A DNA stretch of 57,102 bases from assembly GCA_030684405.1 (NCBI GenBank), contig JAUXYA010000003.1, forward strand, positions 1-57,102, read 5' to 3'. The translations under genes were made by a program, and so were the position numbers. Position 1 is the stretch's first letter. Each line of letters opens with the position of its first letter. The stretch comes from Burkholderiales bacterium (lineage in GTDB: Bacteria; Pseudomonadota; Gammaproteobacteria; Burkholderiales; SG8-41). Shown in pieces: positions 24,598 through 34,100 of the stretch. The notes under the pieces are model-generated. The model had not been told where the DNA came from. It saw only the letters and a list, made by a program, of their open reading frames with translations, and did no database searches.

Positions 24598-25989
24598 TTA
24601 GTGTTGGTGTCCAGTGGCGGGCTTGCGCGCGCGGAATTCTTTGTCCGGTGTAACAACCGGTGACGGCTTGGCTTGGGTCGCCGAGGGTGTGGTGCCGGTC
24701 CACTCGTAAGCCACGGTGCCGGGCGGAAATTTGTACGGGCCGGGATCGCTGTAGTCGCCGGGTTTCTGGTCCTTGCGAACCTTGAGCACGCTCAGCATGC
24801 CACCCATGCCGATGGGACCGAACTGGCCGTGCCCGGCCATCATGGGCGCGGTGTTCTCGGGAAGTTGCATTTCCATTTCCTTCATGTCGTACATGCCGCG
24901 TTCGCCCATCAGCATGTAGTCGGGCACTACCTTCTGGATCTTGCTGACCAGGCCGCGATGGTCCACGCCGATCATGGTCGGTACGTCGTGTCCCATCGCA
25001 TTCATGGTGTGGTGGCTCTTGTGGCAATGGAAGGCCCAGTCGCCTTCCTCGTCAGCGATGAATTCGAGCTGGCGCATTTGCCCCACGGCGATGTCGGCCG
25101 AGACCTCGGGCCAACGGCTGGTTACAGGGGTCGGGCCACCGTCGGTGCCGGTGACTTCGAATTCGTGGCCGTGCAGGTGAATGGGATGATTGGTCATCGT
25201 CAGGTTACCGATGCGGATGCGCACGCGGTCTCCGTGACGGACATTGAGCGTGTCGATACCCGGGAAGACGCGGCTGTTCCAGCACCAGATGTTGAAGTCG
25301 AGCATGGTGTTGATCTTGGGCGTGCGGGAGCCGGGCTCGACGTCGAAGGCGTTGAGCAGGAAACAGAAATCACGGTCCACCTCTTTGATCAACGGATGTT
25401 TTGCCTTGGGGTGGGTGACCCAGAAGCCATGCATGCCCATGGCCATTTGGGTCATCTCGTCGGCGTGGGGATGGTACATAAAGGTACCGGGGCGGCGCGC
25501 CTCGAACTCGTAGACGAAGGTCTTGCCGGCGGGGATGGAGGGTTGGTTCAGCCCCGCCACGCCGTCCATGCCGGCCGGCAGACGCTGCCCGTGCCAGTGC
25601 ACGGTGGTGGGCTCGGGCAAGCGGTTGGTCACGAAGAGGCGTATGCGGTCGCCTTCCACCACCTCAATGGTCGGGCCCGGACTTTGCCCGTTGTAACCCC
25701 ACATGTTGACCACGAAGCCGGGAGTGACCTCGCGCACCACCGGCTCGGCTACCAGGTGGAATTCCTTGACCCCGTTGTTCATCCGCCAGGGCAGTGTCCA
25801 GCCGTTGAGGGTGACTACCGGGTTGTAGGGGCGGCCAGTGTTGGGCGCGAGGGGGGCGCCCGTGGCGGCAGAGGTCTGGATGACCGGCTCGGGCAATGCA
25901 GCCAGCGCGGAGCGGGCAATCACCAGACCGGCGACCGATGCGGCGGCACCGGCGAAGAACTGTCGGCGGGTGGGAGTGTTCTGTGTCAT
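24598..25989 (-). CDS. Tat-exported multicopper oxidase
   Basis: A 463-residue multicopper oxidase. The start MTQNTPTRRQFFAGAAAS is a twin-arginine signal for export of the folded enzyme. Copper-ligand motifs are in order: VHWHGQRLP, MYHPHADEM, HPIHLHGHEFEVTG and FHCHKSHHTM, covering the type 1 and trinuclear sites. Met-rich stretches near the C-terminus (GMYDMKEMEM, MMAGHGQFGPIGMGGM) may bind Cu(I). The likely role is Cu(I) oxidation and detoxification, as for CueO/CopA. ATG 25989 is chosen over the frame opening at 26058 because the Tat signal begins there. It starts 28 bases after the TolC-like gene. Confidence 0.92.
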   Translation of the reverse strand: MTQNTPTRRQFFAGAAASVAGLVIARSALAALPEPVIQTSAATGAPLAPNTGRPYNPVVTLNGWTLPWRMNNGVKEFHLVAEPVVREVTPGFVVNMWGYNGQSPGPTIEVVEGDRIRLFVTNRLPEPTTVHWHGQRLPAGMDGVAGLNQPSIPAGKTFVYEFEARRPGTFMYHPHADEMTQMAMGMHGFWVTHPKAKHPLIKEVDRDFCFLLNAFDVEPGSRTPKINTMLDFNIWCWNSRVFPGIDTLNVRHGDRVRIRIGNLTMTNHPIHLHGHEFEVTGTDGGPTPVTSRWPEVSADIAVGQMRQLEFIADEEGDWAFHCHKSHHTMNAMGHDVPTMIGVDHRGLVSKIQKVVPDYMLMGERGMYDMKEMEMQLPENTAPMMAGHGQFGPIGMGGMLSVLKVRKDQKPGDYSDPGPYKFPPGTVAYEWTGTTPSATQAKPSPVVTPDKEFRARKPATGHQH

Positions 25990-26017
25990 GTAAAGGAATC
26001 CTTGTGTCGATGTCGTG

Positions 26018-27127
26018 TCAATGACCGGCGGGCGCGGCGCTGGCACCCTGATTGGCACCGCCGAGGGAGACGAAGTTGCCGGGCTGGCCCCCTTGCAGCA
26101 CCCATTGCAGATCAGTATCGGCGATCAGGGCATCGCGCTGGACACTGATGGCCGCCACCACGGCTTGCGATCGGGCACTCACGTCAGCCAGCAGATCCCA
26201 CACGCTTTTCAGCATGCCGTTGTAACGCAGCAAGGTTTCCTCGCCAATGAGTTGACGCTGCTTCAATATCCCCTCGCGGTGAATGCGGTGGGCCTGCAGG
26301 CTGGCGGTATAGGCGGCAAAGGCTTGCCTGGCCTGTGTGGCTGCCTTGCGGCTTTCGGCCTGGGGCAGATGCCCTTGAATGGCGGCGGTGCGCTGCTGCA
26401 GCTGCGATTCGTTGATCGCGGTTGCCGGCGTATCCGGCAAGCGGTCCGGCAGCGCCACACTGTCATGTACCGAATCCAGCCCCATCGCCTTGAGCAGCGC
26501 CCATTCGGCCTGCTGGACGGCCAGCCGGGCGCGCGTGAGTTCCAGCTGAGCCGACGATTCGCCTAGCGCGACCTGGGCCTGCTGGTAGGCGCTCCAGTTA
26601 CCCACGCGCACCATGCGACGTCCCAATTCTGCGGCCGCTTCAGTCGCCGTCAGCGCGTTCTCATGATGCTGCAAGGTTTGCCGCGCGGCCACGGCCGTGA
26701 ACCAGGCCTTGCGCGTCGTCGCGGCGATTTCGAGCACTCTATCTGCACCGTGGATTCTGTTTTGCAGGGTGGGATCCAGCGCGCTCCAGTCCCCGCTAGC
26801 GACGCGCTCGACGTTCTGGCGGCCCATTTGGGCCAGCGGGGACGCCAGATCCAGGTGTGCACTCCATGCCGCACGGACCGCATCGGCAGCGGAAGCCAGC
26901 GCAAAGCCGGCGGCCGGGCTCTGCGCGGTGACGGCCTTGGGTGTCTGGCTTTGCTCCCACCGCAGAACATCGACGTGCCCCCGGGGAAACTGACCCACGG
27001 CTTCGTTGGCTTTACGCCATTCCTGCGCTGCGCTTTCTTGCCCTTGAGCCTGGACGGCCCATGGTAATACGGCCAAACCCAGTGCCAACACGGGTCTCAG
27101 CGTCAGGCTTGCCCATCGATGTTTCAT
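26018..27127 (-). CDS. TolC-like outer-membrane efflux family protein
   Basis: A 369-residue exported protein with a signal peptide (VLPWAVQAQG) and long Ala/Gln-rich amphipathic helices with heptad character (ARQTLQHHENALTATEAAAE, ESSAQLELTRARLAVQQAEW), typical of the TolC/CusC coiled-coil barrel. It is shorter than usual (about 420-480 residues), and only a modest beta-barrel part is visible. No RND pump or membrane-fusion gene is adjacent, so the partner may be elsewhere or the protein may act differently. It is the first gene of the copper operon, divergent from the CopRS-like genes. Confidence 0.65.
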   Translation of the reverse strand: MKHRWASLTLRPVLALGLAVLPWAVQAQGQESAAQEWRKANEAVGQFPRGHVDVLRWEQSQTPKAVTAQSPAAGFALASAADAVRAAWSAHLDLASPLAQMGRQNVERVASGDWSALDPTLQNRIHGADRVLEIAATTRKAWFTAVAARQTLQHHENALTATEAAAELGRRMVRVGNWSAYQQAQVALGESSAQLELTRARLAVQQAEWALLKAMGLDSVHDSVALPDRLPDTPATAINESQLQQRTAAIQGHLPQAESRKAATQARQAFAAYTASLQAHRIHREGILKQRQLIGEETLLRYNGMLKSVWDLLADVSARSQAVVAAISVQRDALIADTDLQWVLQGGQPGNFVSLGGANQGASAAPAGH

Positions 27128-27202
27128 CGAAGTCGCTCCTCTTGATATGGATCAACGCGGTGAGTCTGTGCAGTGGGTGCCGACAGGAAGCTGTCCGAAA
27201 AA

Positions 27203-27216
27203 TTACAAATATGTCA
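27203..27216. promoter_or_regulatory. CopR/CusR-like box
   Basis: TTACAAATATGTCA matches TGACAANNTTGTCA, the CusR/CopR operator, at ten of its twelve defined bases, and forms an imperfect palindrome (ATTACA/TGTCAT). It lies in the 272-bp divergent region between the TolC-like gene and the response-regulator gene, 75 bases from the former start. Confidence 0.55.
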
Positions 27217-27399
27217 TCTTCGCGCCATGGCCTGTTCTTGCGGGCAAACTGGAAAACCAAAAAAAGTTGGAATTTCTATCGTTTTCTCTGCTGATGAGAC
27301 GCTAATCATGGCGTTCGACGCGAATACCACCGCCTTATTCCTTCTTATTACGATGGCGAACAAAAGTAGTTTTTCAGGGTTTCCACAAGAAATTCTTCT

Positions 27400-28083
27400 G
27401 TGAAAATATTGATTATTGAGGATGAGCCCAAGACGGGCGACTATCTGCGCCAGGGTCTGCGTGAGGCGGGATTCGTCGTGGACCTCATGTCCAACGGCGA
27501 GGATGGCTTGCACCATGCGCTGGAGGGCGAGCACGATCTGGTGATCCTGGACGTGATGCTGCCGGGTATGGATGGCTGGCAGGTATTGCGCAACTTGCGC
27601 AGTCACGGGCGGCTGACACCGGTGCTGTTCCTGACTGCACGTGACCAGGTGGAAGACCGGGTCAAGGGGCTGGAACTGGGCGCGGATGATTATCTGGTCA
27701 AGCCTTTTTCCTTTGCTGAGCTGTTGGCCCGGGCACGCACCATCCTGCGTCGTGGCCGCAGCGGCGTGGAGAGCACTACCCTGCAAGTGGCCGATCTGGA
27801 ACTCGACCTGCTGCGCCGTCGAGCGAGTCGCGCCGGCAAGCGCATCGCCCTCACGGCCAAGGAGTTCGGCCTGCTGGAACTGCTGATGCGCCGCCAAGGC
27901 GAGGTGCTGCCGCGTTCGCTGATTGCTTCGCAGGTTTGGGACATGAATTTCGACAGTGACACCAATGTGATCGAGGTGGCGGTGCGGCGCCTCAGAGCCA
28001 AGGTGGATGATGGTTTCGACGTCAAGCTGATCCAAACCGTGCGCGGCATGGGTTACGTCCTGGAAGTGCCTGACACCCGATGA
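27400..28083 (+). CDS. copR: Heavy-metal response regulator (OmpR family)
   Basis: A 227-residue response regulator: receiver domain with acidic pocket EDE, phospho-acceptor Asp in VILDVMLPG (about residue 51) and Lys in VKPFSF, followed by an OmpR-type winged helix (about 130-223). Sequence features such as [11 protein letters not shown] and [17 protein letters not shown] match the CopR/CusR/IrlR branch that responds to copper or silver. It starts at GTG 27400 with no obvious strong ribosome-binding site. It overlaps the sensor gene by four bases and diverges from the copper operon it presumably controls. Confidence 0.85.
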   Translation: MKILIIEDEPKTGDYLRQGLREAGFVVDLMSNGEDGLHHALEGEHDLVILDVMLPGMDGWQVLRNLRSHGRLTPVLFLTARDQVEDRVKGLELGADDYLVKPFSFAELLARARTILRRGRSGVESTTLQVADLELDLLRRRASRAGKRIALTAKEFGLLELLMRRQGEVLPRSLIASQVWDMNFDSDTNVIEVAVRRLRAKVDDGFDVKLIQTVRGMGYVLEVPDTR

Positions 28084-29465
28084 AGTGGCCGCAACTGACC
28101 CTGACCGCCAGACTGACGATCCTGTTCACCGGGGTGGCTGTTTCGGTTCTGCTCGGGCTGGGCGTCCTGGTTGCCTGGGCCACGGACCGTCATTTCGTGG
28201 AACTCGACCACGCCTACCTGAGCGACAAAGTGCATCTGGTTGAGAAATTCGTCGCGGAAGCGAACACCCCTGCCGAGTTGAAGAAGGTGCTCGACGAAAT
28301 GCTGGGCAGTCACAGTGGTTTGTTCATCCAGGTGTGGCGGGATAGTGAGCTCATTTACGGCCCTGCGGACCTGGCCGAAAATGCACCGGCCGGATTTCTC
28401 CCTGAAGGAAATTTCGCCGATTGGAAATATGCGAATACGGAACTCCGGGGATTGGTCGAGAGGCTGAAGCTGCGTGTCGATAGTCCCTTGGTGAGCACCG
28501 GATCCCGGGATGTGCGCGTGTTGGTGGCCGTAGATACCGTGCACCACGAGCATTTCCTGGCTGCCATGAAAAAGACGCTGGTCCTCTACATTCTGTTCGC
28601 AACCTTCGTCAGCGGTTTGCTCGGCTGGTGGGTTGCCCGTAAGGGACTGGCGCCATTGAAGGGGATGCGCGAGAGGGCGAAGTCCATCACCGTACACAAC
28701 CTGCAGGAGCGCATGCCTGTGGACTCGGTGCCGGTGGAGTTGGCCGAACTGGCAGTGGGCTTAAACAGCATGTTTGACCGGCTCAACCGGGATTTTCAGA
28801 GGTTGATGGATTTTTCCGCTGACCTGGCACACGAGCTGCGAACGCCCCTGAGCAACCTGTTGACCCAAACCCAGGTGGCACTGGCGCAGCGGCGCAATCC
28901 CGACGAATATCGAGAGGTCCTCGCGTCCAACGCTGAAGAGTTCGAACGCATGGCCAAGATGGTCTCGGACATGCTGTTTCTGGCCAAAATGGAAAACGGC
29001 ATCGACCTGCCGCACCGCGAGCTCATCAGGTTGGATGACGAAGTGCGTGCGCTGTTTGATTTCTACGAGGCCGTGGCCGGGGAGAAGAATGTTCGGCTGG
29101 ATCTCAAAGGGCAGGCTGAGATGGACGGCGACAAGCTGATGATCCGACGCGCCATCAGCAACCTTCTGTCAAACGCTTTGCGTCATGCTGATGCCGGCTC
29201 AGTTGTCGGAATCGACATTTCCTCGCGCGAAGAGGCGGTGGAACTGGAAGTCATCAACCAGGGCCAGACAATCGCCCCGGATGATCTGCCACGACTTTTT
29301 GACCGCTTTTACCGGGCCGACAGATCCCGCGGGCATCCGGCGTCGGAGGGGGCGGGTCTGGGGCTGGCGATCACCAAGGCCATTGTGGAGTCACACGGAG
29401 GCCGGATTGGTGTGCGTTCCTCGGAGCGGAGGACAAGTTTTTACCTGGAGTTTCCCAGGCCATAA
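28080..29465 (+). CDS. copS: Heavy-metal sensor histidine kinase
   Basis: A 461-residue membrane sensor kinase of the CopS/CusS type. It has transmembrane helices near residues 12-32 and 165-185, a periplasmic sensor domain between, then HAMP (about 190-240), HisKA with phospho-acceptor His in [14 protein letters not shown], and HATPase_c with [18 protein letters not shown] and [12 protein letters not shown]. The periplasmic domain would detect Cu(I) or Ag(I). The ATG overlaps the response-regulator stop codon (ATGA), so the pair is translationally coupled. Confidence 0.88.
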   Translation: MKWPQLTLTARLTILFTGVAVSVLLGLGVLVAWATDRHFVELDHAYLSDKVHLVEKFVAEANTPAELKKVLDEMLGSHSGLFIQVWRDSELIYGPADLAENAPAGFLPEGNFADWKYANTELRGLVERLKLRVDSPLVSTGSRDVRVLVAVDTVHHEHFLAAMKKTLVLYILFATFVSGLLGWWVARKGLAPLKGMRERAKSITVHNLQERMPVDSVPVELAELAVGLNSMFDRLNRDFQRLMDFSADLAHELRTPLSNLLTQTQVALAQRRNPDEYREVLASNAEEFERMAKMVSDMLFLAKMENGIDLPHRELIRLDDEVRALFDFYEAVAGEKNVRLDLKGQAEMDGDKLMIRRAISNLLSNALRHADAGSVVGIDISSREEAVELEVINQGQTIAPDDLPRLFDRFYRADRSRGHPASEGAGLGLAITKAIVESHGGRIGVRSSERRTSFYLEFPRP

Positions 29466-29604
29466 CGCTATCCCCTCGAGGGGTGATCCGCCCTTCGGCA
29501 TTAATGCCAGAGGATTTTCACTCGCCCGAAGTTCGTAAAACCACAGGGCATTTTCCGGGAAGGTGCTTTCCCCCAGGACTGTCCTGAAAATTCCTTGTAA
29601 GTGA

Positions 29605-29641
29605 AGGAGGGGACGTTCTGTCCGGCAGGACGCCCCCTTTA
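29605..29641. terminator. Terminator hairpin between copS and the Met-rich gene
   Basis: GGGGACG...TGTCC pairs with GGACGCCCC in a GC-rich stem with loop GGCA, preceded by AGG and followed by CTTT. It lies between the convergent copS and Met/His-rich genes and may serve both. Confidence 0.6.
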
Positions 29642-29643
29642 TT

Positions 29644-30111
29644 TCACTTGGAGGGCGCGCCTTGCATCACGTGCTCTCGATGCATCATTTGCTCCATCAT
29701 CATCTGCATCATGTCCATGCGCTTTTCCATCATTTCCTGGTGCTGTTTCGGGTCCATGCCGGACATCGGACCGCTACCGCGGCCACCGTGACTCATGCCC
29801 ATTCCCATGCCGCCGTGACCACCCATCATGGAGCCGCCCATCCCGCGCATCATTTTCATGTTGGCCTGCATGGACTGCATGTGCTCCTGCATCAACTTCT
29901 GACGCTCCTTCGGATCCTTGGTTTGGTGGATCTTGTCCATCTGCTGCTGCATGCGTTTCATGTTTTCATGCATCTGAGCCATATGCTTGTCATCCATCAT
30001 GGCCATCGGCTTGCCGGCCATGGGTTTGGTGGCAGGCGTCTCAGCTGCCAATGCCACGGGGGTGTAGAGGGTCAGGACTGTCAGCATTGCTGCGGAAATA
30101 GCGGATTTCAT
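29644..30111 (-). CDS. Exported Met/His-rich protein, probably copper-binding
   Basis: A 155-residue protein with a signal peptide (VALAAE end) and a mature part very rich in Met, His and Gln (MMDDKHMAQMHENMKRMQQQ, GMGGSMMGGHGGMGMGM, MMQMMMEQMMHREHVM). A helical segment KDPKERQKLMQEHMQS resembles Spy/CpxP-type LTxxQ proteins. The composition suits binding of several Cu(I) or Ag(I) ions. ATG 30111 has GGAGAAAAC upstream; the longer frame opening at 30522 lacks support. It is convergent with copS and likely part of the copper response. Confidence 0.75.
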   Translation of the reverse strand: MKSAISAAMLTVLTLYTPVALAAETPATKPMAGKPMAMMDDKHMAQMHENMKRMQQQMDKIHQTKDPKERQKLMQEHMQSMQANMKMMRGMGGSMMGGHGGMGMGMSHGGRGSGPMSGMDPKQHQEMMEKRMDMMQMMMEQMMHREHVMQGAPSK

Positions 30112-30214
30112 GTTTTCTCCTTGGATGTGCGATAGGAATTGCCCGGAAGCGATCCGGTCAGAAACGGACTGGGTATTACAGGATTCGGGTCGGCGAGAAT
30201 CGCCAAAGACGGAA

Positions 30215-30619
30215 CTAACTGCGGAAGTTGCCGAAAAGAATGTAGCGGGGGAGCCTGGCGATGGAGGTTCCGGGTCCGGTGTGATCCGGCAGGGAAGTGC
30301 TTGACCGGAAGAGCGGGGCAGCGCTTCCGCAGGCTGGCAGCGTCCGGTCCGGGGGCAGCGGCTCAAGGGCCGGCGCAGTCGCCTGCGGGGCCGACGATTT
30401 CTGGTGGCAATGCAGTGGAGTTTCAGCGGGAGCAGTGTGATGCCCCGCCGCTGAAAGCGCTCCGGTGTTGGCCTGATGGTCGGCTGCAGGTTGTGCGGCA
30501 GCTTGGATGGCTTGATGCCCAAGACTGCCCGCGAAAGCTGCAGCAGGGGCGAGCAGCAGACCCGCCGTGAGCGCGATCACTCGAGCCAGATATGAGCCTT
30601 TTGCGGGGGCTTTGCGCAT
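30215..30619 (-). CDS. Exported protein of unknown function
   Basis: A 134-residue protein with an N-terminal signal sequence (ARVIALTAGLLLAPAAAFAG) and a mature part with scattered His residues (GHHTAPAETPLHCHQK) and a single-Cys region (LPACGSA). No family is recognised. Position beside the Met-rich copper protein and the HCH motif hint at metal binding. An FNR-like palindrome lies 34 bases upstream of the ATG. It may not be a real gene if codon bias proves atypical. Confidence 0.45.
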   Translation of the reverse strand: MRKAPAKGSYLARVIALTAGLLLAPAAAFAGSLGHQAIQAAAQPAADHQANTGALSAAGHHTAPAETPLHCHQKSSAPQATAPALEPLPPDRTLPACGSAAPLFRSSTSLPDHTGPGTSIARLPRYILFGNFRS

Positions 30620-30653
30620 AAAAAAAATACTAGTCCATGTCCGGGTTTTCTTG

Positions 30654-30667
30654 TTGACTTAAATCAA
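30654..30667 (-). promoter_or_regulatory. FNR/Dnr-type box upstream of the 30215-30619 gene
   Basis: TTGACTTAAATCAA matches nine of ten consensus bases. It is 34 bases before the ATG, closer than the other sites in the window, and lies between a remnant gene and the unknown exported protein. Confidence 0.5.
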
Positions 30668-30745
30668 ATCCTGACAACACATGGCCCAATAGTGGGTGTT
30701 TTCCCGGGAGTACCGGGCAACCGTCCTGCCGAATGAGCGCTGTCC

Positions 30746-30976
30746 TCAAGCAAAGGCCCAGGATTCATTCTGTTCAACATGCCATTCTGAAATTGAGGAT
30801 ATGCCAAAGCAGAAACTGAATGTGCTCTGGCAGGCGAGTTTTTCGTGCGGCTGTTTCCAGGCGTTGCGCTGCGGGTCATCGAACACTTTGGCCCAGTGTT
30901 CGGCGCCACTGAAGCTGTGATCATGCCGGTGCGGGGTTTGTGCCGCAGCCGGCAGGACCGAGAGAACGTTATTCAC
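30746..30976 (-). pseudogene. Truncated copy of the exported methyltransferase-like gene
   Basis: The first 45 or so codons (SVLPAAAQTPHRHDHSFSGA, EHWAKVFDDPQR, then KQPHE) nearly repeat the N-terminus of the protein encoded at 37436-38092. After PHE the similarity stops and the frame continues into unrelated sequence. The shared DNA is about 115 bp, with a block of some 40 bp nearly identical. It is a 5' fragment, in direct orientation with the intact copy, on the other side of the adhesin gene. Confidence 0.8.
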
Positions 30977-31131
30977 TGTTCATTTTTTGCCGACGGCCGT
31001 TTCAGTTAATTGACTGATTTTGATGGAGTTTTGAAATCAGATGTCGAAAACTCAATCGACCAGACGAAATGTCGTCAAAAATTAGGCTCGAAATTGGTCG
31101 TTAACATATTGTAAATAATGACTTTTTTCAC

Positions 31132-31159
31132 TTGTTTTTGAGTGGTGTGTTGTTACACT
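31132..31159 (+). promoter_or_regulatory. Possible promoter of the adhesin gene
   Basis: TTGTTT (31132-31137) and TACACT (31154-31159) are 16 bases apart in an AT-rich stretch just before the adhesin signal peptide. A start of transcription near 31166 would coincide with the likely GTG start and leave no leader. This is a by-eye guess. Confidence 0.3.
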
Positions 31160-31165
31160 GCCCGC

Positions 31166-34100
31166 GTGCAAAAAGTTTCCAAAAATGTCTTGCTGCCCCG
31201 TCTGTCCGTGCTGGCCGTTGCCGCCTGCTTTGGCGGCGCAGCGCTGGCCAACCCGGCGAACCCGACGGTGGTGCATGGCACGGCCACATTTCAGCAGGCC
31301 GGCAACATCCTCAACATCACCAACAGCGCCAACGCCATCATCAACTGGGGCTCGTTCTCGATCAGCGTTGGTGAACTGACCCGTTTCATCCAGCCTTCAG
31401 CCTTGTCGGCGGTATTGAACCGCGTGACCGGCCAGGACCCCTCGGCCATCCTCGGTGCGCTGCAGTCGAACGGCCGCGTGTTCCTGATCAACCCCAACGG
31501 CATCGTCTTCGGCGCCGGTGCGCAGATCGACGTTGCCGGGCTGGTGGCCTCCACTCTGAATCTCAGCAACGAAGACTTCCTCAACAACCGGATGCGCTTC
31601 ACCGACGGCATCGGTGCCGGCAGCGTGGTGAACCAGGGCCAGATCACCGGCGGCAGTGTCTACCTGGTGGGCAATGCGGTGACCAACAACGGGCTGATCA
31701 CCAGCCCCAACGGCGAAGTGGTGCTGGCTGCGGGCAACAGCGTGGAGCTGGTGAACCCGGGGACACCGAACCTGCGGGTGGAAATCAACGCCCCGGATAA
31801 CGAAGCCCGCAACCTCGGCACCATCAGCGCGGAGGCCGGGCGCATCGGCATCTACGCCGGGCTGATCAACAACAGCGGCACGCTCAACGCCAGCAGCGCC
31901 GTGGCGGAGGGCGGGCGCATCCTGCTCAAGGCAACACAGAACGCCAGCACCACGACGGACAGCCAGATCAGCGCCAGTGGCGGAGCGGGTGGCGCGGTCA
32001 CGATCGAGTCGGACGGCACCACGCTGGTCGAAGGCCGGGTCAATGCGACCGGCAGCGCGGGTGCCGGCGGCAGCGTACATCTGCTGGGTGAACGGGTTGG
32101 ACTCATCGGCAACGCCAGTATCGACGCTTCGGGCGCGACCGGCGGCGGCACGGTGCTGGTGGGAGGCGACTATCAGGGCGCGAATCCGGAGATTCGGAAT
32201 GCAGAGCGCGCTTACGTCGGACGGAATGTCGCGATCAGGGCGGATGCGCTTATCGAGGGCGACGGCGGCAAGGTTATTGTCTGGGCGGATGGCGACACCC
32301 GCTACGCCGGGTCGATCAGTGCGCGCGGTGCGGGGAGCGGTGATGGCGGCTTCGTCGAAGTATCCGGTAAGCATCTGCTGGATTTCCACGGACGCGTCGA
32401 TGTCGGCGCAGACAGCGGCGTTGGTGGCCTTGTGCTGCTCGACCCGCAGGACATCCTGCTCAACACCTCGACCCAGCCGACGCCGCCCGTCAATCCCGAC
32501 GGGGTGCCGGATGTTGCTTTTGGTGATGCGCCGGACCCCGGTACCTACACCATCCAGATCGCCGACGTCACCGGTTTCTCCGAACTGTACCTGCAGGCCA
32601 CCCGCAACATCACCGTCGCCAACGCGGTGACCATGGGCGCCGGCAACAGCATCCGGCTCGAGGCCAACAACAACATCACCGTCAATGCCGGCGCGACGAT
32701 GACAGTATCGGGTGCCGGCTCGATCACTCTGACGGCGGATGCCGACAGTTCGGGCGCCGGCGCGGTATCGCTGGCTGCCGGCCTGGTGGCGCGCGAGGGC
32801 GGCATAACGATCAGTGGTGCCGGGGTGACCGGCACGGCTGCCGGAACCATCAGCACCACTGGCGCCGGCAACCTGGACGCGGGCAACGTGACGATCAACG
32901 CCAGCGGCACGGTCAGCCTGCTGGGCGCCATCACGGCAAGCGGCGGCACGGCGACCGGCGGCAATCCCGGACGTAACGGCGGCAATGTCACCATCAACGC
33001 GGCTGGCGTGAGTACTGCGGCGATCACCGCCAACGGTTCCGCGGGTGTTGGCGCCGGACTGAGCCAGCAGGGCGGTGCGGGCGGCACAATCACCATCAAC
33101 TCGACTGGTGGCGTGACGACCGGCGCGCTGGGCGCATCTGGTGGCAACGCGAGCACCACCAATGCCGCCGGTGGTGCCGGGGGGGCGATCGCGATCAACA
33201 ACAGCGTCGCTGGCAACGTGACGACCGGAGCCTTGACCGCGCGCAACGGTTCGGCAACAGGTTCCGGCATCGGCGGCGCCGGCGGCGGCATCACGGTGAC
33301 GAACACGGCTGGGAACATCAGCACGGCAGCAATCAGCACCGCAGGCAATGCCAAGGGTGCAGGCGGCAATGTCACACTGGATGCCGGTGGCGGTGTGCAG
33401 GTGACGGGCACGATTTCCACTTCCGGCGGTGGTGGTTTGGGTGTGACGCCCGGAGCAAATGCCGGCAACCTGATCATCACCGGCGTGAACCGCGCGATCA
33501 CGGGCGCCATCACCGCGAGCGGCGGCGCCGGACTCGGGGCGAACCAGAACGCAGGTGCTGCGGGCACAGTGAGCATCACCGGCAGCGGCACGCTGTCCAC
33601 GGCGGGAATCACCGCAAGGACGGGTAATGCGACGGGCACCGGTGCGGGCGGTGCTGCCGGCAGCATCACGCTCACCGGCAGCACGGTGACCGCCGGGGCG
33701 TTGACGACCAGCGGTGGTTCGAACGGCGACGCCGGCGCGATCAGCGTGACCGCGGCCAGCGGCCTGCTGAACCTGACGGGCAACCTGGCGGCCAGCGGTG
33801 GTGCTGCGGTTTCGGGTACTGGCGGCAACGACGGGGCAACTGTTGTCCTTGGCGGAGTCAACGTGACGACATTGGCACTGACCGCCAGCGGCTCCAATGG
33901 CACGGGGGCGAACCAGGCCGGCGGCGCCGGCGGATCCATCACCGTCAATTCGACCGGTGGCGTGACGACGGGTGCCGTTACGGCATCGGGCGGCAATGCC
34001 ACCGCAACGAACGGCAACGGCGGTGCGGCCGGCAGCATTGCAGTCAACAACAGCGTCGCCGGCAATGTTGCGACCACCACGCTCACGGCGCGCAACGGTT

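Noticed and set aside
24527-25027. Short frames opposite or offset to the multicopper oxidase
   Set aside because: They overlap conserved copper-site codons and have no start signals.
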